A stretch of DNA of 64,000 nt from DATIBQ01 sp964573395 (GCA_964573395.1 CAZNJI010000004.1:1-64000); one strand, 5' to 3'; positions 31,387 through 39,912 are shown, counted from the first letter of the stretch. The notes: a model not told the origin generated them from the sequence alone. Numbers and translations: made by a program.

Positions 31387-34122
31387 GTGAAAAACAATAG
31401 AGTGCTTATCTGGCTCATTGTTTTAGTAAGTATCGGCAGTTTTCTGCCTCCTCTCTTCACGACTCCCGCAAAGGCCGTTACCTATCTCACCGAAGGGTAT
31501 CGGCTTGTCTGGTCTGCACCTCCGTTATGGGAAGAAGCGGAGATTATCATCCTTCCCGAATCAACAGCTTTTATACCGCCTGAATCTGTTACGGGGTTTT
31601 TGGATGTATTACCGAGCCACACCGGTTCGTACTCAGGAGAACTTTTCTCTGTTACAGGGGACAGTGCGCGGCAATTTCTCGGTACCACAAAAGACGATGA
31701 TGGATTGACGCTTTCGGCTGGTAACTACGAATTAGATATCTATAAAAATAAGCCGGTCTTTCAGGTTCGCCGGGAAACGGTACTAGAAAAATTTGCTGCA
31801 TTACTTATGCCAAGAGCGTATGCGGGAGAAGTATTTGATGATGAATACTATATAGGCACCATCCGCTTTACTATTACCGACGAACCGGAACCTGCCTGCT
31901 GTTCTTCGGTGTTGTTTCTGCCAGGACTGATGGCGTCGCGATTGTATGAAGGAGGGGAAAAGCGGTGGGAACCAACCGGAGACACTGATATTGAAGAATT
32001 ATATTTGGATGAACAGGGAAAGAGTTTAAATGAAATAACTGCTACGGAAATTTTGGAAAAATTCGATGGTCCTTTATTTTTGAACAAAGATATTTACAAA
32101 TCATTTCTCATTGACCTTGATAGTTTAAAACAGAGCAACACAATCGCTGACTATCAGGCAGTTTCTTACGATTGGCGTCTTTCACTCTCAGACATTCTTG
32201 CAGATGGAAGTATTGAACAAACGCTTCGATCGCTTGCTTCGGAATCAAAATCGGGGAAGGTAACGATCGTTTCCCATTCAAATGGCGGGTTGCTCGCAAA
32301 AGCGCTTATGAACGAACTTGGCCCGGATGCGGCAGACTTGGTTGACCAGATGATTTTTGTTGGAGTCCCTCAGCTTGGAACGCCGCAGGCAGTTGGAGCA
32401 TTACTGCATGGGTATGATACTGGTTTGCCAACCAACTTAATACCATTCCTGCTTTCTCCGGAGCGCGCTCGAGATTTTGCCAAGAACATGCCCGGCGTGT
32501 ATCAGCTCTTGCCGCAGCCTGACTATTACGAAAATGATGGCGTTTCCATCTATTCTCCGATCATCAGTTTCGAGTCCGGTGCGGCAACCGAAGCTCTTAT
32601 CAATGAATATGGAACAACGATTGATACCGGCGAAGAACTCCATAATTTTCTCGTTGGTGCCGAAGGAAGAACGGCCCCATTATTTAATGATTTAAAAAAT
32701 CCTGGCGTTGCAAACAGTACGCTCCTTGAAAATACGAAGTTGCTCGCAGAAGCCGTTGGCTCATCGTGGGAGCCGCCGGAAGGGGTTGCGGTGCACGAAA
32801 TTGCCGGCATCGGAGAACCAACGCTCTCTGGCATCACTTACAAAACCGTTCAAAAATGTACTCAGGTAATTCCGATTCCGCTTTCTGTTTTTCCCGGCTG
32901 TGCACAGTATGAGCCAACACTTTCATACGTGCCGAATGAGACCATTGACGGAGATGATACCGTAGTAGTGCCAAGCGCACTTTTGATGGAAGAGAGCGGA
33001 CAGATAAATCGGTGGTGGGTTGATTTAGCTGAACATAATCAATTTTTTAACTTTAAGAAAAATCGAGACCACGCAGATCTCCTTGAGATTGATAATCTTC
33101 GATCTTTTATACTTGAAAATCTCATTACTAATTCATCTACAATACCTCCTGAGTTTATAGCCAACGAGAAGCCAATTATTAGTAAAGGAAAACATCTATC
33201 TTTTATACTTCATTCACCGCTTTCTCTTTCTGCGGTTGATAAAAACGGCAATCGTACAGGCGAAGAATTCGATGATATCCCTGGTGCTTCGTACAAAAGA
33301 TATGGCGAGGTACAAGTGCTCCATGTCCCTGCCGATGTCGAGCCAACAATTAATTTAAATGGTATTTCTGATGGATCATTCACGCTTGAAATCAAAGAGC
33401 TTGATAACGAAGAAATTGTTGCTGTTACTACGTTTTCTGGCATCCCATCCGTTGCGGATACTAAAGCAACAATTTCGTTTGCCGATGGTACGATTGAAAA
33501 TGCTGGTGATCTTACGATCGACTATAACGGCGACGGTTCAACCGATATTGCACTCTCACCCGAGCCGGGCGAAGTCGTTACCCTCCCTGAAGCTTCCCTT
33601 GATGCAACGGCACCGGAAGCACGCATCGAGTTTTCAACTACGCTGAACAAAATTGCCATTACCGGATTCGATGAAAGCTCGGAAACGACGGACGCAACGG
33701 CTAAAAATAAAACTACCATTACTGATGCGGCAGGGAATAGTCTTGCGCTTACCCATGCAATCAAAGGGTCAAAAGCAACTGCAATCGCAGAAATAAAACA
33801 GCTTGCCTACAATACCGCTGATACTATTTTTGCTCCCAAAACAGTGGTACGGTACCATTTCCTTAAACTGCCGAGATTGGGGCGTTATGCAGCATTTGTT
33901 GCCCACATTCGTACGCCTCATGAAAATTTGCTGGCACTCTATCATCCGGCTAAAGACAAGACCATGCTGATAACCATTCCGAAGCAGCAGGCCGAACCTG
34001 ACCTTACAAGCATCGCCCTCCTGCAAAAGCCGCCAAAAGGGTCGGCGGTAAAGCAGACGCTTAATGGTTTGGTGATTCCATTCGTGGAAACGAAACAAGG
34101 AAAAATGATTATTAAGTATTAA
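31387..34122 (+). CDS. Secreted LCAT-like lipase/acyltransferase, large
   Basis: The 911-aa product has a signal peptide (about 6-30, cleavage near PAKA) and then an alpha/beta-hydrolase of the lecithin:cholesterol acyltransferase type: LFLPGLMASRLYEGGEKRWEP (oxyanion region), nucleophile elbow VSHSNGG and GVPQLGTPQA. Asp or His candidates lie in EHNQFFNF near 550. The C-terminal about 300 residues are beta-rich (CDGTIENAGDLTIDYNGDGS-like region, without the Cys) and may bind surfaces. TTGTTT (31352-31357) and TACAAT (31375-31380) with 17-nt spacing end 6 nt before a GTG start, so the mRNA is predicted leaderless. Acting on host or environmental lipids is inference. Confidence 0.85.
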   Translation: MKNNRVLIWLIVLVSIGSFLPPLFTTPAKAVTYLTEGYRLVWSAPPLWEEAEIIILPESTAFIPPESVTGFLDVLPSHTGSYSGELFSVTGDSARQFLGTTKDDDGLTLSAGNYELDIYKNKPVFQVRRETVLEKFAALLMPRAYAGEVFDDEYYIGTIRFTITDEPEPACCSSVLFLPGLMASRLYEGGEKRWEPTGDTDIEELYLDEQGKSLNEITATEILEKFDGPLFLNKDIYKSFLIDLDSLKQSNTIADYQAVSYDWRLSLSDILADGSIEQTLRSLASESKSGKVTIVSHSNGGLLAKALMNELGPDAADLVDQMIFVGVPQLGTPQAVGALLHGYDTGLPTNLIPFLLSPERARDFAKNMPGVYQLLPQPDYYENDGVSIYSPIISFESGAATEALINEYGTTIDTGEELHNFLVGAEGRTAPLFNDLKNPGVANSTLLENTKLLAEAVGSSWEPPEGVAVHEIAGIGEPTLSGITYKTVQKCTQVIPIPLSVFPGCAQYEPTLSYVPNETIDGDDTVVVPSALLMEESGQINRWWVDLAEHNQFFNFKKNRDHADLLEIDNLRSFILENLITNSSTIPPEFIANEKPIISKGKHLSFILHSPLSLSAVDKNGNRTGEEFDDIPGASYKRYGEVQVLHVPADVEPTINLNGISDGSFTLEIKELDNEEIVAVTTFSGIPSVADTKATISFADGTIENAGDLTIDYNGDGSTDIALSPEPGEVVTLPEASLDATAPEARIEFSTTLNKIAITGFDESSETTDATAKNKTTITDAAGNSLALTHAIKGSKATAIAEIKQLAYNTADTIFAPKTVVRYHFLKLPRLGRYAAFVAHIRTPHENLLALYHPAKDKTMLITIPKQQAEPDLTSIALLQKPPKGSAVKQTLNGLVIPFVETKQGKMIIKY

Positions 34123-34132
34123 AATAAAAGGT

Positions 34133-34564
34133 ATGGAATTTTTGAAAAGAAAAAATGTTTTTATTACTTCTTTAATTTTGGTTGCACTATTTGTGTTGCT
34201 TGGTCTTATAATGAGATCTAGTCAGTGTAAACTAGATTCGGTATGTAGTTCTTTATATTGGAGTGAATTTTGGAGCGAAAAACTTCCAACTATTCTATTT
34301 GTTTTAATAATCTCAATTTTTCCTTTCTCTACCCTTACTCTTTTTGCTCCAAATAATGCCTTTGATCGCTGGAAACGATTTGCAGTATGGGCAGTTCCTA
34401 TTCTGGCCTTGCTTACATTACCTATCATAAAAGCGCTTTCTGGTGATTGGCTTGATGTTGCAACTCCAACTCTTGTCTTTCTCTACGGCATTTATTTTAT
34501 TATTTCTCTTGCCATTATCATCCGCGCATGGAGAAAGGAACGAAAGCTAAAAAATAATCCTTAG
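34133..34564 (+). CDS. Hypothetical four-helix membrane protein
   Basis: The 143-aa protein has four predicted membrane segments (about 9-28, 46-66, 82-100 and 108-132) and a short basic C-terminus (RAWRKERKLKNN). The gene is richer in A/T than its neighbours and follows the lipase gene after 10 nt, so it is likely cotranscribed with it. No family recognised. Confidence 0.7.
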   Translation: MEFLKRKNVFITSLILVALFVLLGLIMRSSQCKLDSVCSSLYWSEFWSEKLPTILFVLIISIFPFSTLTLFAPNNAFDRWKRFAVWAVPILALLTLPIIKALSGDWLDVATPTLVFLYGIYFIISLAIIIRAWRKERKLKNNP

Positions 34565-34578
34565 ATGGTAGTTGGATC

Positions 34579-34603
34579 AAAAATCCCCGAAAGGGGATTT
34601 TTT
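34579..34603 (+). terminator. Terminator after the four-helix membrane protein gene
   Basis: AAAATCCCC-GAAA-GGGGATTTT with T run; a TTGACA box follows at 34606. Confidence 0.92.
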
Positions 34604-34605
34604 GC

Positions 34606-34633
34606 TTGACAACAATATAAAAGTCAGTAAAGT
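34606..34633 (+). promoter_or_regulatory. Promoter of the DUF1328 gene
   Basis: TTGACA (34606-34611), 16-nt spacer, TAAAGT (34628-34633). Confidence 0.6.
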
Positions 34634-34668
34634 CTCTGAGAACAATTTTCTTAACCAAATTTAAACCC

Positions 34669-34845
34669 ATGGTTCGTTGGACGCTTATTTTCCTTATTAT
34701 TGCCATTATTTCGGCAATATTCGGATTCGGCGGTATTGCAGCAGGAGCTGCAGGAATCGCCAAAGTTCTATTTTTCATATTCCTGGTTCTGTTCATACTC
34801 TCGCTCTTCGTCGGGGGCAGATCATCGCCGGATTATGAGGAATGA
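34669..34845 (+). CDS. DUF1328 (YtjA-type) small membrane protein
   Basis: The 58-aa protein has two hydrophobic helices and the family pattern [20 protein letters not shown] followed by [17 protein letters not shown] and a short polar tail. DUF1328 proteins are widespread, tiny inner-membrane proteins of unknown function. It stands alone between a consensus promoter and a terminator, just upstream of the rplC operon promoter. Confidence 0.85.
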   Translation: MVRWTLIFLIIAIISAIFGFGGIAAGAAGIAKVLFFIFLVLFILSLFVGGRSSPDYEE

Positions 34846-34861
34846 CCTCCAGATTATTGTC

Positions 34862-34891
34862 GCCAATTCTTGCATGAGAATTGGCTTTTTC
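34862..34891 (+). terminator. Terminator after the DUF1328 gene
   Basis: GCCAATTCT-TGCATG-AGAATTGGC followed by T5. Confidence 0.88.
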
Positions 34892-34900
34892 TGTTAAAAC

Positions 34901-34928
34901 TTGCGCGCTTTTAAAACCCGTGTATAAT
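34901..34928 (+). promoter_or_regulatory. Promoter of the rplC-rplD-rplW-rplB operon
   Basis: Perfect TATAAT (34923-34928) with TG immediately before it, and a TTGCGC box 16 nt upstream (34901-34906). The leader is over 110 nt. Confidence 0.7.
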
Positions 34929-34939
34929 CCTCCTACCAA

Positions 34940-34978
34940 CCCGGTAGTAGATCTTATTGGCATAAGCTCACTACCGGG
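34940..34978 (+). promoter_or_regulatory. Leader hairpin of the rplC operon (CCCGGTAGT motif)
   Basis: CCCGGTAGT (34940-34948) pairs perfectly with ACTACCGGG (34970-34978). An inner stem CTTAT/ATAAG closes a TGGC loop, leaving an asymmetric internal loop. Related arms recur in swapped order at 38298-38319, ahead of the next ribosomal operon, which suggests a shared regulatory element. Confidence 0.55.
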
Positions 34979-35048
34979 CAGTTAAATACTCTTTAAATGG
35001 TCCAATACCCAGCCGTAATTTCAAATTTACAGCTCGGCAAGAACATTC

Positions 35049-35651
35049 ATGAAATTCATTGTAGGAACAAAATCACATATGACCCAGCTGTTCAACGATA
35101 ACGGAACGGTTATTCCAGTTACCGTGGTAAAAGCGGGTCCAATTACCGTTACCAAGGTAAAAACGGCCGATTCAGACGGCTACAGCGCCGTGCAGGTTGG
35201 TTTCGGAGACCAGAAAGAGTCTCGATCGAACAAGCCTACCCTTGGTTCTTTGGGCGGCAAGGCATACCAATTAGTGCAAGAATTCCGGGTGGATAATCCA
35301 ACCGTTGCGGCAGGAGATACCATTGATGCGTCTGTTTTCTCTGAAGGAGACACCGTAACCGTTACTGGCACCTCAAAATCAAAAGGGTTCCAGGGGGTAG
35401 TGAAGCGCCATGGGTTTGCTGGCGGTCCGCGCACGCACGGCCAGAAACACTCAGAGCGAGAACCAGGATCCATCGGCGGCGGACTTCGAACGCGCGTGCC
35501 AAAAGGAATGCGCATGGCAGGCCGCACTGGCGGGGATACGATAACGGTAAAACACCTTTCAATTGTTGCGGTTGATGCCGAAAAAGGAGAGCTCTACATT
35601 AAGGGGGCAGTGCCTGGTCGACGAGGAACATTTGTTAGCATTGTCGGATAA
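35049..35651 (+). CDS. rplC: Ribosomal protein uL3
   Basis: The 200-aa large-subunit assembly initiator shows KGFQGVVKRHGFAGGPRTHG (central loop reaching the peptidyl-transferase centre), the PGSIGGGLRTRVPKGMRMAG loop and GDTITVKHLSIV. The N-terminus MKFIVGTKSHMTQLF is short, as in compact bacterial forms. First gene of its operon, behind a structured leader; rplD follows after 5 nt. Confidence 0.98.
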   Translation: MKFIVGTKSHMTQLFNDNGTVIPVTVVKAGPITVTKVKTADSDGYSAVQVGFGDQKESRSNKPTLGSLGGKAYQLVQEFRVDNPTVAAGDTIDASVFSEGDTVTVTGTSKSKGFQGVVKRHGFAGGPRTHGQKHSEREPGSIGGGLRTRVPKGMRMAGRTGGDTITVKHLSIVAVDAEKGELYIKGAVPGRRGTFVSIVG

Positions 35652-35656
35652 ACTAT

Positions 35657-36367
35657 ATGGCTACAGCAAAAACTACAACTAAAAAAGAGGCAGCAAAAGA
35701 GCAGAAAAATCTTGAAGCAGTGCTCTATACCCAAGTGGGAAAAGAATCAGGCTCTATTACGCTTCCTGAATCAGTATTCGGTTTGAAATGGAATGCTGAC
35801 TTGGTGCACCAAGTTGCAACCAGCATGATGGCAAATGCTCGCGCAGGAACGGCGCACACCAAAGACAGAAGCGATGTTTCTGGCGGCGGCAAAAAGCCAT
35901 GGAAACAGAAGGGAACCGGCCGCGCTCGCCACGGCTCGACGCGCAGCCCAATTTGGGTTGGCGGAGGAGTAACGTTCGGCCCTCGATCCGATAAGGATTA
36001 CTCGAAGAAAATCAACAAGAAGATGCGCGCAAAAGCACTCTTCACCGTACTGTCGAAGAAATTCAATAATAGCGAATTGCTGTTTGTCGACAAGCTCTCT
36101 CTTGATGCGGTAAAAACAAAAGAAGCGCAACAGGTACTTGAGAACCTTGCAAAGATCAAAGGATTTGAAAAATTGAACACCAAAAAGAAAACCGGATCAT
36201 TCGTAGTGCTTCCGGAAAAGAATGAAGCCGTCGAGAAATCATTTAGAAACATTCCAGGCGTTACTGTGGGAACGGTGCAAGACTTAAATGTTGTTTCAGC
36301 GCTTCATTTCAAATCGCTCGTTTTTGTCGGAAACGCAGCAGGCGCGCTTGAAGCAAAGCTAAAGTAA
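35657..36367 (+). CDS. rplD: Ribosomal protein uL4 with Lys-rich N-terminal extension
   Basis: The 236-aa protein is longer than the usual 201-207 aa owing to a head rich in Lys, Thr and Ala (residues 1-20). The RNA-binding loop is seen in SDVSGGGKKPWKQKGTGRAR and GSTRSPIWVGGGVTFGP. In E. coli L4 represses its own operon by binding the leader. Whether the leader hairpin here is the target is unknown. Confidence 0.97.
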   Translation: MATAKTTTKKEAAKEQKNLEAVLYTQVGKESGSITLPESVFGLKWNADLVHQVATSMMANARAGTAHTKDRSDVSGGGKKPWKQKGTGRARHGSTRSPIWVGGGVTFGPRSDKDYSKKINKKMRAKALFTVLSKKFNNSELLFVDKLSLDAVKTKEAQQVLENLAKIKGFEKLNTKKKTGSFVVLPEKNEAVEKSFRNIPGVTVGTVQDLNVVSALHFKSLVFVGNAAGALEAKLK

Positions 36368-36381
36368 CCGAGTAAGATTGT

Positions 36382-36693
36382 ATGGCACGAACGAAAACAA
36401 CAGAATCAAAGCAGGTAACCGCGCAGCATGGCATTTTGAAGCACCCGCGCATTACCGAAAAAGCGGCAACCGTTACGTCGTTTAACGTTTATGTATTCGA
36501 CATCCTTCCTACCGTTACCAAAAGCGAAGTGGCGAAAGCGTTTTTCGCACAGTACGACATTAAGCCGGTAAAGGTGAATGTGGTAAATAATAAGCAGAAA
36601 GCTGTGTATCGCCGCGGAGTCCTTGGATTTAAAGCTGGCATTAAAAAAGCATATGTCTATCTGCCGAAAGGAAAGACAATTGATATCGTATAA
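36382..36693 (+). CDS. rplW: Ribosomal protein uL23
   Basis: The 103-aa protein lines the peptide exit site. Diagnostic parts are ILKHPRITEKAATVTSFNVY, VAKAFFAQYDIKPVKVNVVN and GFKAGIKKAYVYLPKGKTID. It has a short extra head MARTKTTESKQVTAQHG. It follows rplD after 14 nt and precedes rplB by 8 nt. Confidence 0.97.
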   Translation: MARTKTTESKQVTAQHGILKHPRITEKAATVTSFNVYVFDILPTVTKSEVAKAFFAQYDIKPVKVNVVNNKQKAVYRRGVLGFKAGIKKAYVYLPKGKTIDIV

Positions 36694-36701
36694 AACCAAG
36701 T

Positions 36702-37553
36702 ATGAAAAAGCATAAACCAACAACTCAATCTCGCCGCGCAACCATTACGCTTGAATATCGCAAGCTGCTTTCTCGCACCACGCCGGAGAAGAAACTCACC
36801 AAAGGGGTAAAGCGCTCAGTTGGCCGAAACAACCAGGGCCGCATTACGACGCGGCACAAGGGAGGCGGAAACAAGCGCCTGTACCGTGCGGTAGATTTTG
36901 TATACGACAAGAAAAATATTCCGGCAAAGCTTTCTTCCATTGAGTACGATCCAAATCGCAGCGCATTCATCGGCGTAGCGGTATACCAAGACGGAGAAAA
37001 GCGCTATACAATCGTGCCAAAGTCGATGAAAGTTGGAGACAAATTCCAAGTGTCTGAAACAGCGCCAATTGCCCCAGGAAACCGTTTGCCGCTAAAGAAC
37101 ATTCCGGTTGGTACGTTTATTTTTAACATTGAACTGAAGCCAGGAAGCGGTGCAAAAATGGTTCGCTCTGCAGGAACCTTCGCGCAACTCGTAGCGCTCT
37201 CTGACGGCTACGCGCAGCTCAAGATGCCATCAACTGAAATTCGAAAAGTGATGGATGATTGTTGGGCAACTGTAGGTGAAGTGTCAAACGATGAGCACAA
37301 GCTCGTTTCCTACGGAAAAGCAGGGCGCTCTCGATGGAAGGGAATTCGCCCAACAGTGCGCGGTACTGCCATGAACCCGGTTGATCACCCATACGGTGGA
37401 GGTGAAGGACGACAGGGGCGCGGTACGAAGCGACCAAAGACCATGTGGGGTAAGATTACCGGCGGCCGCAAGACCCGCACGCCGAAGAAATACTCGAACG
37501 ACCTTATCGTCTCTCGACGCCGAGTCGGCAAGAATCGAAAGTCTGCAAGTTAG
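36702..37553 (+). CDS. rplB: Ribosomal protein uL2
   Basis: The 283-aa protein is essential for peptidyl-transferase centre structure. It contains GRNNQGRITTRHKGGGNKRL near the N-terminus and GTAMNPVDHPYGGGEGRQGR near the C-terminus. The second His of the usual DHPHGGGEG is Tyr here, while the conserved DH is kept. A terminator follows at once, splitting the classical S10 order before rpsS. Confidence 0.98.
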   Translation: MKKHKPTTQSRRATITLEYRKLLSRTTPEKKLTKGVKRSVGRNNQGRITTRHKGGGNKRLYRAVDFVYDKKNIPAKLSSIEYDPNRSAFIGVAVYQDGEKRYTIVPKSMKVGDKFQVSETAPIAPGNRLPLKNIPVGTFIFNIELKPGSGAKMVRSAGTFAQLVALSDGYAQLKMPSTEIRKVMDDCWATVGEVSNDEHKLVSYGKAGRSRWKGIRPTVRGTAMNPVDHPYGGGEGRQGRGTKRPKTMWGKITGGRKTRTPKKYSNDLIVSRRRVGKNRKSAS

Positions 37554-37557
37554 TTTT

Positions 37558-37584
37558 CAAAAACTCCCGTACGGGGAGTTTTTG
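37558..37584 (+). terminator. Terminator after rplB
   Basis: AAAACTCCC-GTAC-GGGGAGTTTT with T run, directly followed by the dgkA-like -10 box. Confidence 0.9.
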
Positions 37585-37598
37585 CTATACTTTCCACC

Positions 37599-38003
37599 AT
37601 GGAATCTTCGCATCAGTCTTCGAAAAAGCAGTTCTCTGTTACTGCTCGGGCAAACAGCTTAAAGCATGCCCTGCGGGGAATCAGGCTCTTTTTCAAAACC
37701 CAGCACAATGCCTGGATCCAGCTTGCGATTGCCATTGTTGCGCTTTTTGCCGGCTTTTTCTTTTCTATTACCAAAGCGGAATGGATTGCGGTCATTTTTG
37801 CCATTATCATCGTTTTCATAGCCGAAGCTTTCAATACTGCCATCGAAATAGACATTAATTTAACGAGCCCTGAGTATCACCCCTATGCCAAAGATACTAA
37901 GGATGTGGCAGCCGGAGCGGTACTCCTTGCCGTAGCAGGGGCTGGAATCATCGGAATTGTCGTCTTTTTGCCCTATATAAAAGATTTTTTGTTGCCCAAG
38001 TAG
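37599..38003 (+). CDS. dgkA: Diacylglycerol/undecaprenol kinase family protein
   Basis: The 134-aa membrane protein has three helices and the family signature EAFNTAIEIDINLTSPEYH with AKDTKDVAAGAVLLAVAGAG. Gram-positive members phosphorylate undecaprenol for cell-wall synthesis, E. coli DgkA diacylglycerol; the substrate cannot be settled here. TG-C-TATACT (37583-37591) ends 7 nt before ATG, so the mRNA is leaderless. It interrupts the ribosomal order between rplB and rpsS. Confidence 0.9.
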   Translation: MESSHQSSKKQFSVTARANSLKHALRGIRLFFKTQHNAWIQLAIAIVALFAGFFFSITKAEWIAVIFAIIIVFIAEAFNTAIEIDINLTSPEYHPYAKDTKDVAAGAVLLAVAGAGIIGIVVFLPYIKDFLLPK

Positions 38004-38023
38004 TAGAGCTTATTTTCCTTATC

Positions 38024-38293
38024 ATGTTCTACATTTACAGCCTTCAAAGTAAAAATCATCCTCGCCAGTTTTATTTTGGTTTTACTCGAGATTTGAAGAA
38101 AAGGGTTGTAGAACATAATAAGGGTTTAAATATTTCAACGAAACGATACAAACCATGGGAGCTTATTTATTACGAAGCTTGCCTGTCTGAAATAGACGCA
38201 AAACGTAGGGAAAAATATTTAAAAACAACTGTGGGACGCCGAATGTTTAAAAAACGCATACGAGATTACCTGTTAATTACCACTAAGAATTGA
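38024..38293 (+). CDS. GIY-YIG domain protein (UPF0213/YhbQ-like)
   Basis: The 89-aa single-domain protein has FYIYSLQSKNH, the FYFGFTRDLKKRVVEHN core (in place of GIY...YIG with Arg) and the Glu-bearing YYEACLSEIDAKRREKYLK. Members are small nuclease-fold proteins of poorly known role. It follows the dgkA-like gene after 20 nt. The gene is AT-richer than its ribosomal neighbours. A second GIY-YIG gene lies at 59396 on the minus strand. Confidence 0.88.
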   Translation: MFYIYSLQSKNHPRQFYFGFTRDLKKRVVEHNKGLNISTKRYKPWELIYYEACLSEIDAKRREKYLKTTVGRRMFKKRIRDYLLITTKN

Positions 38294-38297
38294 GCTC

Positions 38298-38319
38298 ACT
38301 ACTGGGCTAACCCGGTAGT
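38298..38319 (+). promoter_or_regulatory. Hairpin ACTACTGGG-CTAA-CCCGGTAGT before the rpsS operon
   Basis: Nine base pairs (one G-U) close a CTAA tetraloop. The arms are those of the rplC leader hairpin (34940-34978) but in the opposite order, including matching flanks CTCACTAC and GGTAGTAGA. Confidence 0.5.
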
Positions 38320-38322
38320 AGA

Positions 38323-38370
38323 AACTGGCAGGCTTAGGATAGATAAAATACCTAAAAAGCCTTGCCAGTT
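38323..38370 (+). terminator. Large hairpin upstream of the rpsS promoter
   Basis: AACTGGCAGGCTTAGG (38323-38338) pairs with the segment ending TTGCCAGTT (38351-38370) with small bulges. There is little T tract, so it may be a terminator for the GIY-YIG gene or a processing signal. Confidence 0.5.
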
Positions 38371-38383
38371 CTTACTATCCGGG

Positions 38384-38411
38384 TTGACTTCTTTGGCTAA
38401 TTTGCTACTAT
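38384..38411 (+). promoter_or_regulatory. Promoter of the rpsS-rplN operon
   Basis: TTGACT (38384-38389), 16-nt spacer, TACTAT (38406-38411), preceded by TG-C; the leader is about 30 nt. Confidence 0.7.
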
Positions 38412-38447
38412 AGCCGGTACGGCCTAGAAGGGCTTGTTTTATTTGCA

Positions 38448-38798
38448 ATGACACGATCACTTTCAAAGGGTCCTTACGTTGACCCGAAACTCCTCAAAAA
38501 GATAGAAGGAAAGAACCCGCTTCAGAGCGGGGTGATTAAGACATGGTCGCGCGATTCTCAAATCGCGCCTGAAATGGTTGGGTTTACCTTCGGCGTGCAC
38601 AACGGCCGCCAGCACATTGAAGTGCTCGTGAGCGAAGACATGGTCGGCCACCGATTGGGTGAATTTTCTCCAACCCGCAAATTTACCCGCCACGGCGGTA
38701 AGATGCAGAAGGAGCTCGATCAGAAGAAGAAAGAAGCAGAAATCGCTGCAGCAAAGACCGCTAAGGCTGCAACTACCGATGCTGCCGCAAAGAAATAA
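38448..38798 (+). CDS. rpsS: Ribosomal protein uS19 with Lys/Ala-rich C-terminal tail
   Basis: The conserved body runs [18 protein letters not shown] through [23 protein letters not shown]. The last about 28 residues are a low-complexity Lys/Ala tail, making the protein 116 aa against the usual about 92. First gene of the operon to rplN. Confidence 0.97.
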   Translation: MTRSLSKGPYVDPKLLKKIEGKNPLQSGVIKTWSRDSQIAPEMVGFTFGVHNGRQHIEVLVSEDMVGHRLGEFSPTRKFTRHGGKMQKELDQKKKEAEIAAAKTAKAATTDAAAKK

Positions 38799-38825
38799 TA
38801 AAACAACCCCTACGCTACTAATTTT

Positions 38826-39239
38826 ATGAAAGCATCACTCAAAAATTATCGACAGTCTCCGCGAAAGGTTCGCCTGGTTGCAGGAGCGGTAAAAGGAAAG
38901 AGCGTTACCCACGCTGATGCGGTGCTCTCATACATGCCAAAGCGTGGCGCGCTTCCGATGCAGAAACTGATTCAGTCAGCGGTTGCCAACGCCGAGCTGC
39001 AGGGCGCAAAGCGGGAAGATTTAATCGTAAAAAATATTGAAGTGAACAAAGGGCTGGTGATGAAGCGATTCATGCCACGAGCATTCGGTCGAGGAGCGCC
39101 CATCATGAAGCGCACTAGCCACGTTGCGGTTGAGCTTGCTGAAAAGCCAGTAAAGAAGGCTAAAAAAGCTCAGAGTGAGACTAAATCAGCGCGAAACGCT
39201 GATCGTCCGGCCATCAAAGATGGTTTAGGAAATAAGTAA
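38826..39239 (+). CDS. rplV: Ribosomal protein uL22 with basic C-terminal tail
   Basis: The 137-aa protein keeps the core (NYRQSPRKVRLVAGAVKGKS, KGLVMKRFMPRAFGRGAPIM, TSHVAVELAE), whose beta-hairpin lines the exit tunnel. After about residue 105 a Lys/Ala-rich tail ends in RPAIKDGLGNK. rpsC starts one nucleotide after its stop. Confidence 0.97.
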   Translation: MKASLKNYRQSPRKVRLVAGAVKGKSVTHADAVLSYMPKRGALPMQKLIQSAVANAELQGAKREDLIVKNIEVNKGLVMKRFMPRAFGRGAPIMKRTSHVAVELAEKPVKKAKKAQSETKSARNADRPAIKDGLGNK

Positions 39240-39240
39240 T

Positions 39241-39912
39241 ATGTCTAAAGTAGTACATCCATACGCACATCGTCTTGTCATCCTTCGCGACTGGAAAAGC
39301 CGCTGGTTTGCGACGAATAAAAATTACGTTGCGCAGCTGAAAGCTGACGTAACCATGCGTGAATTTTTGGAAGAACGCCTTCGCGGATTTTACGTTTCTT
39401 CAATAGAAATCGAGCGCGGCCAGAAATCGGTTCGGCTTATTATCCGTACCTCGCGCCCTGGCATGATTATCGGCCGCAGCGGCGAAGGAGCAACGAAGCT
39501 CCGTGCCGATCTCTTTAAGATGCTCGGCCGAAAGAAAATCGTGCTCGACGGCGAACTGAAGATCGAAATCGTGGAAGTGCCGCAGCCTGAAGCTGATGCA
39601 AAAATCGTCTCCTACATGATTGCCGAAGGGCTCGAGAAGCGCATGCCGTTTCGCCGAGTATTAAAACAGCTCATCGAAAAGGTGATGCAGATTCGCGGCG
39701 TGGAAGGAGCCCGCTTCGTCATCGGCGGCCGGCTCGGCGGCGCTGAAATCGCTCGAACCGAACAGATTAAGCGCGGCTCCATTCCGCTCCAAACCTTCCG
39801 TGCAGACGTCGATTTCGCTCGAGAGCGAGCGCACCTTCCGTACGGCGATATCGGCATTAAGGTGTGGATCTACAAGGGCGAGGTCTTCAATAAGGAAGAA
39901 AAGAAAAAATAA
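39241..39912 (+). CDS. rpsC: Ribosomal protein uS3
   Basis: The 223-aa small-subunit protein has an N-terminal KH domain (RPGMIIGRSGEGATKLRADL) and a C-terminal domain with EKRMPFRRVLKQLIEK, RFVIGGRLGGAEIARTE and AHLPYGDIGIKVWIYKGEVF. Length is standard. The next gene follows after 6 nt. Confidence 0.98.
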   Translation: MSKVVHPYAHRLVILRDWKSRWFATNKNYVAQLKADVTMREFLEERLRGFYVSSIEIERGQKSVRLIIRTSRPGMIIGRSGEGATKLRADLFKMLGRKKIVLDGELKIEIVEVPQPEADAKIVSYMIAEGLEKRMPFRRVLKQLIEKVMQIRGVEGARFVIGGRLGGAEIARTEQIKRGSIPLQTFRADVDFARERAHLPYGDIGIKVWIYKGEVFNKEEKKK

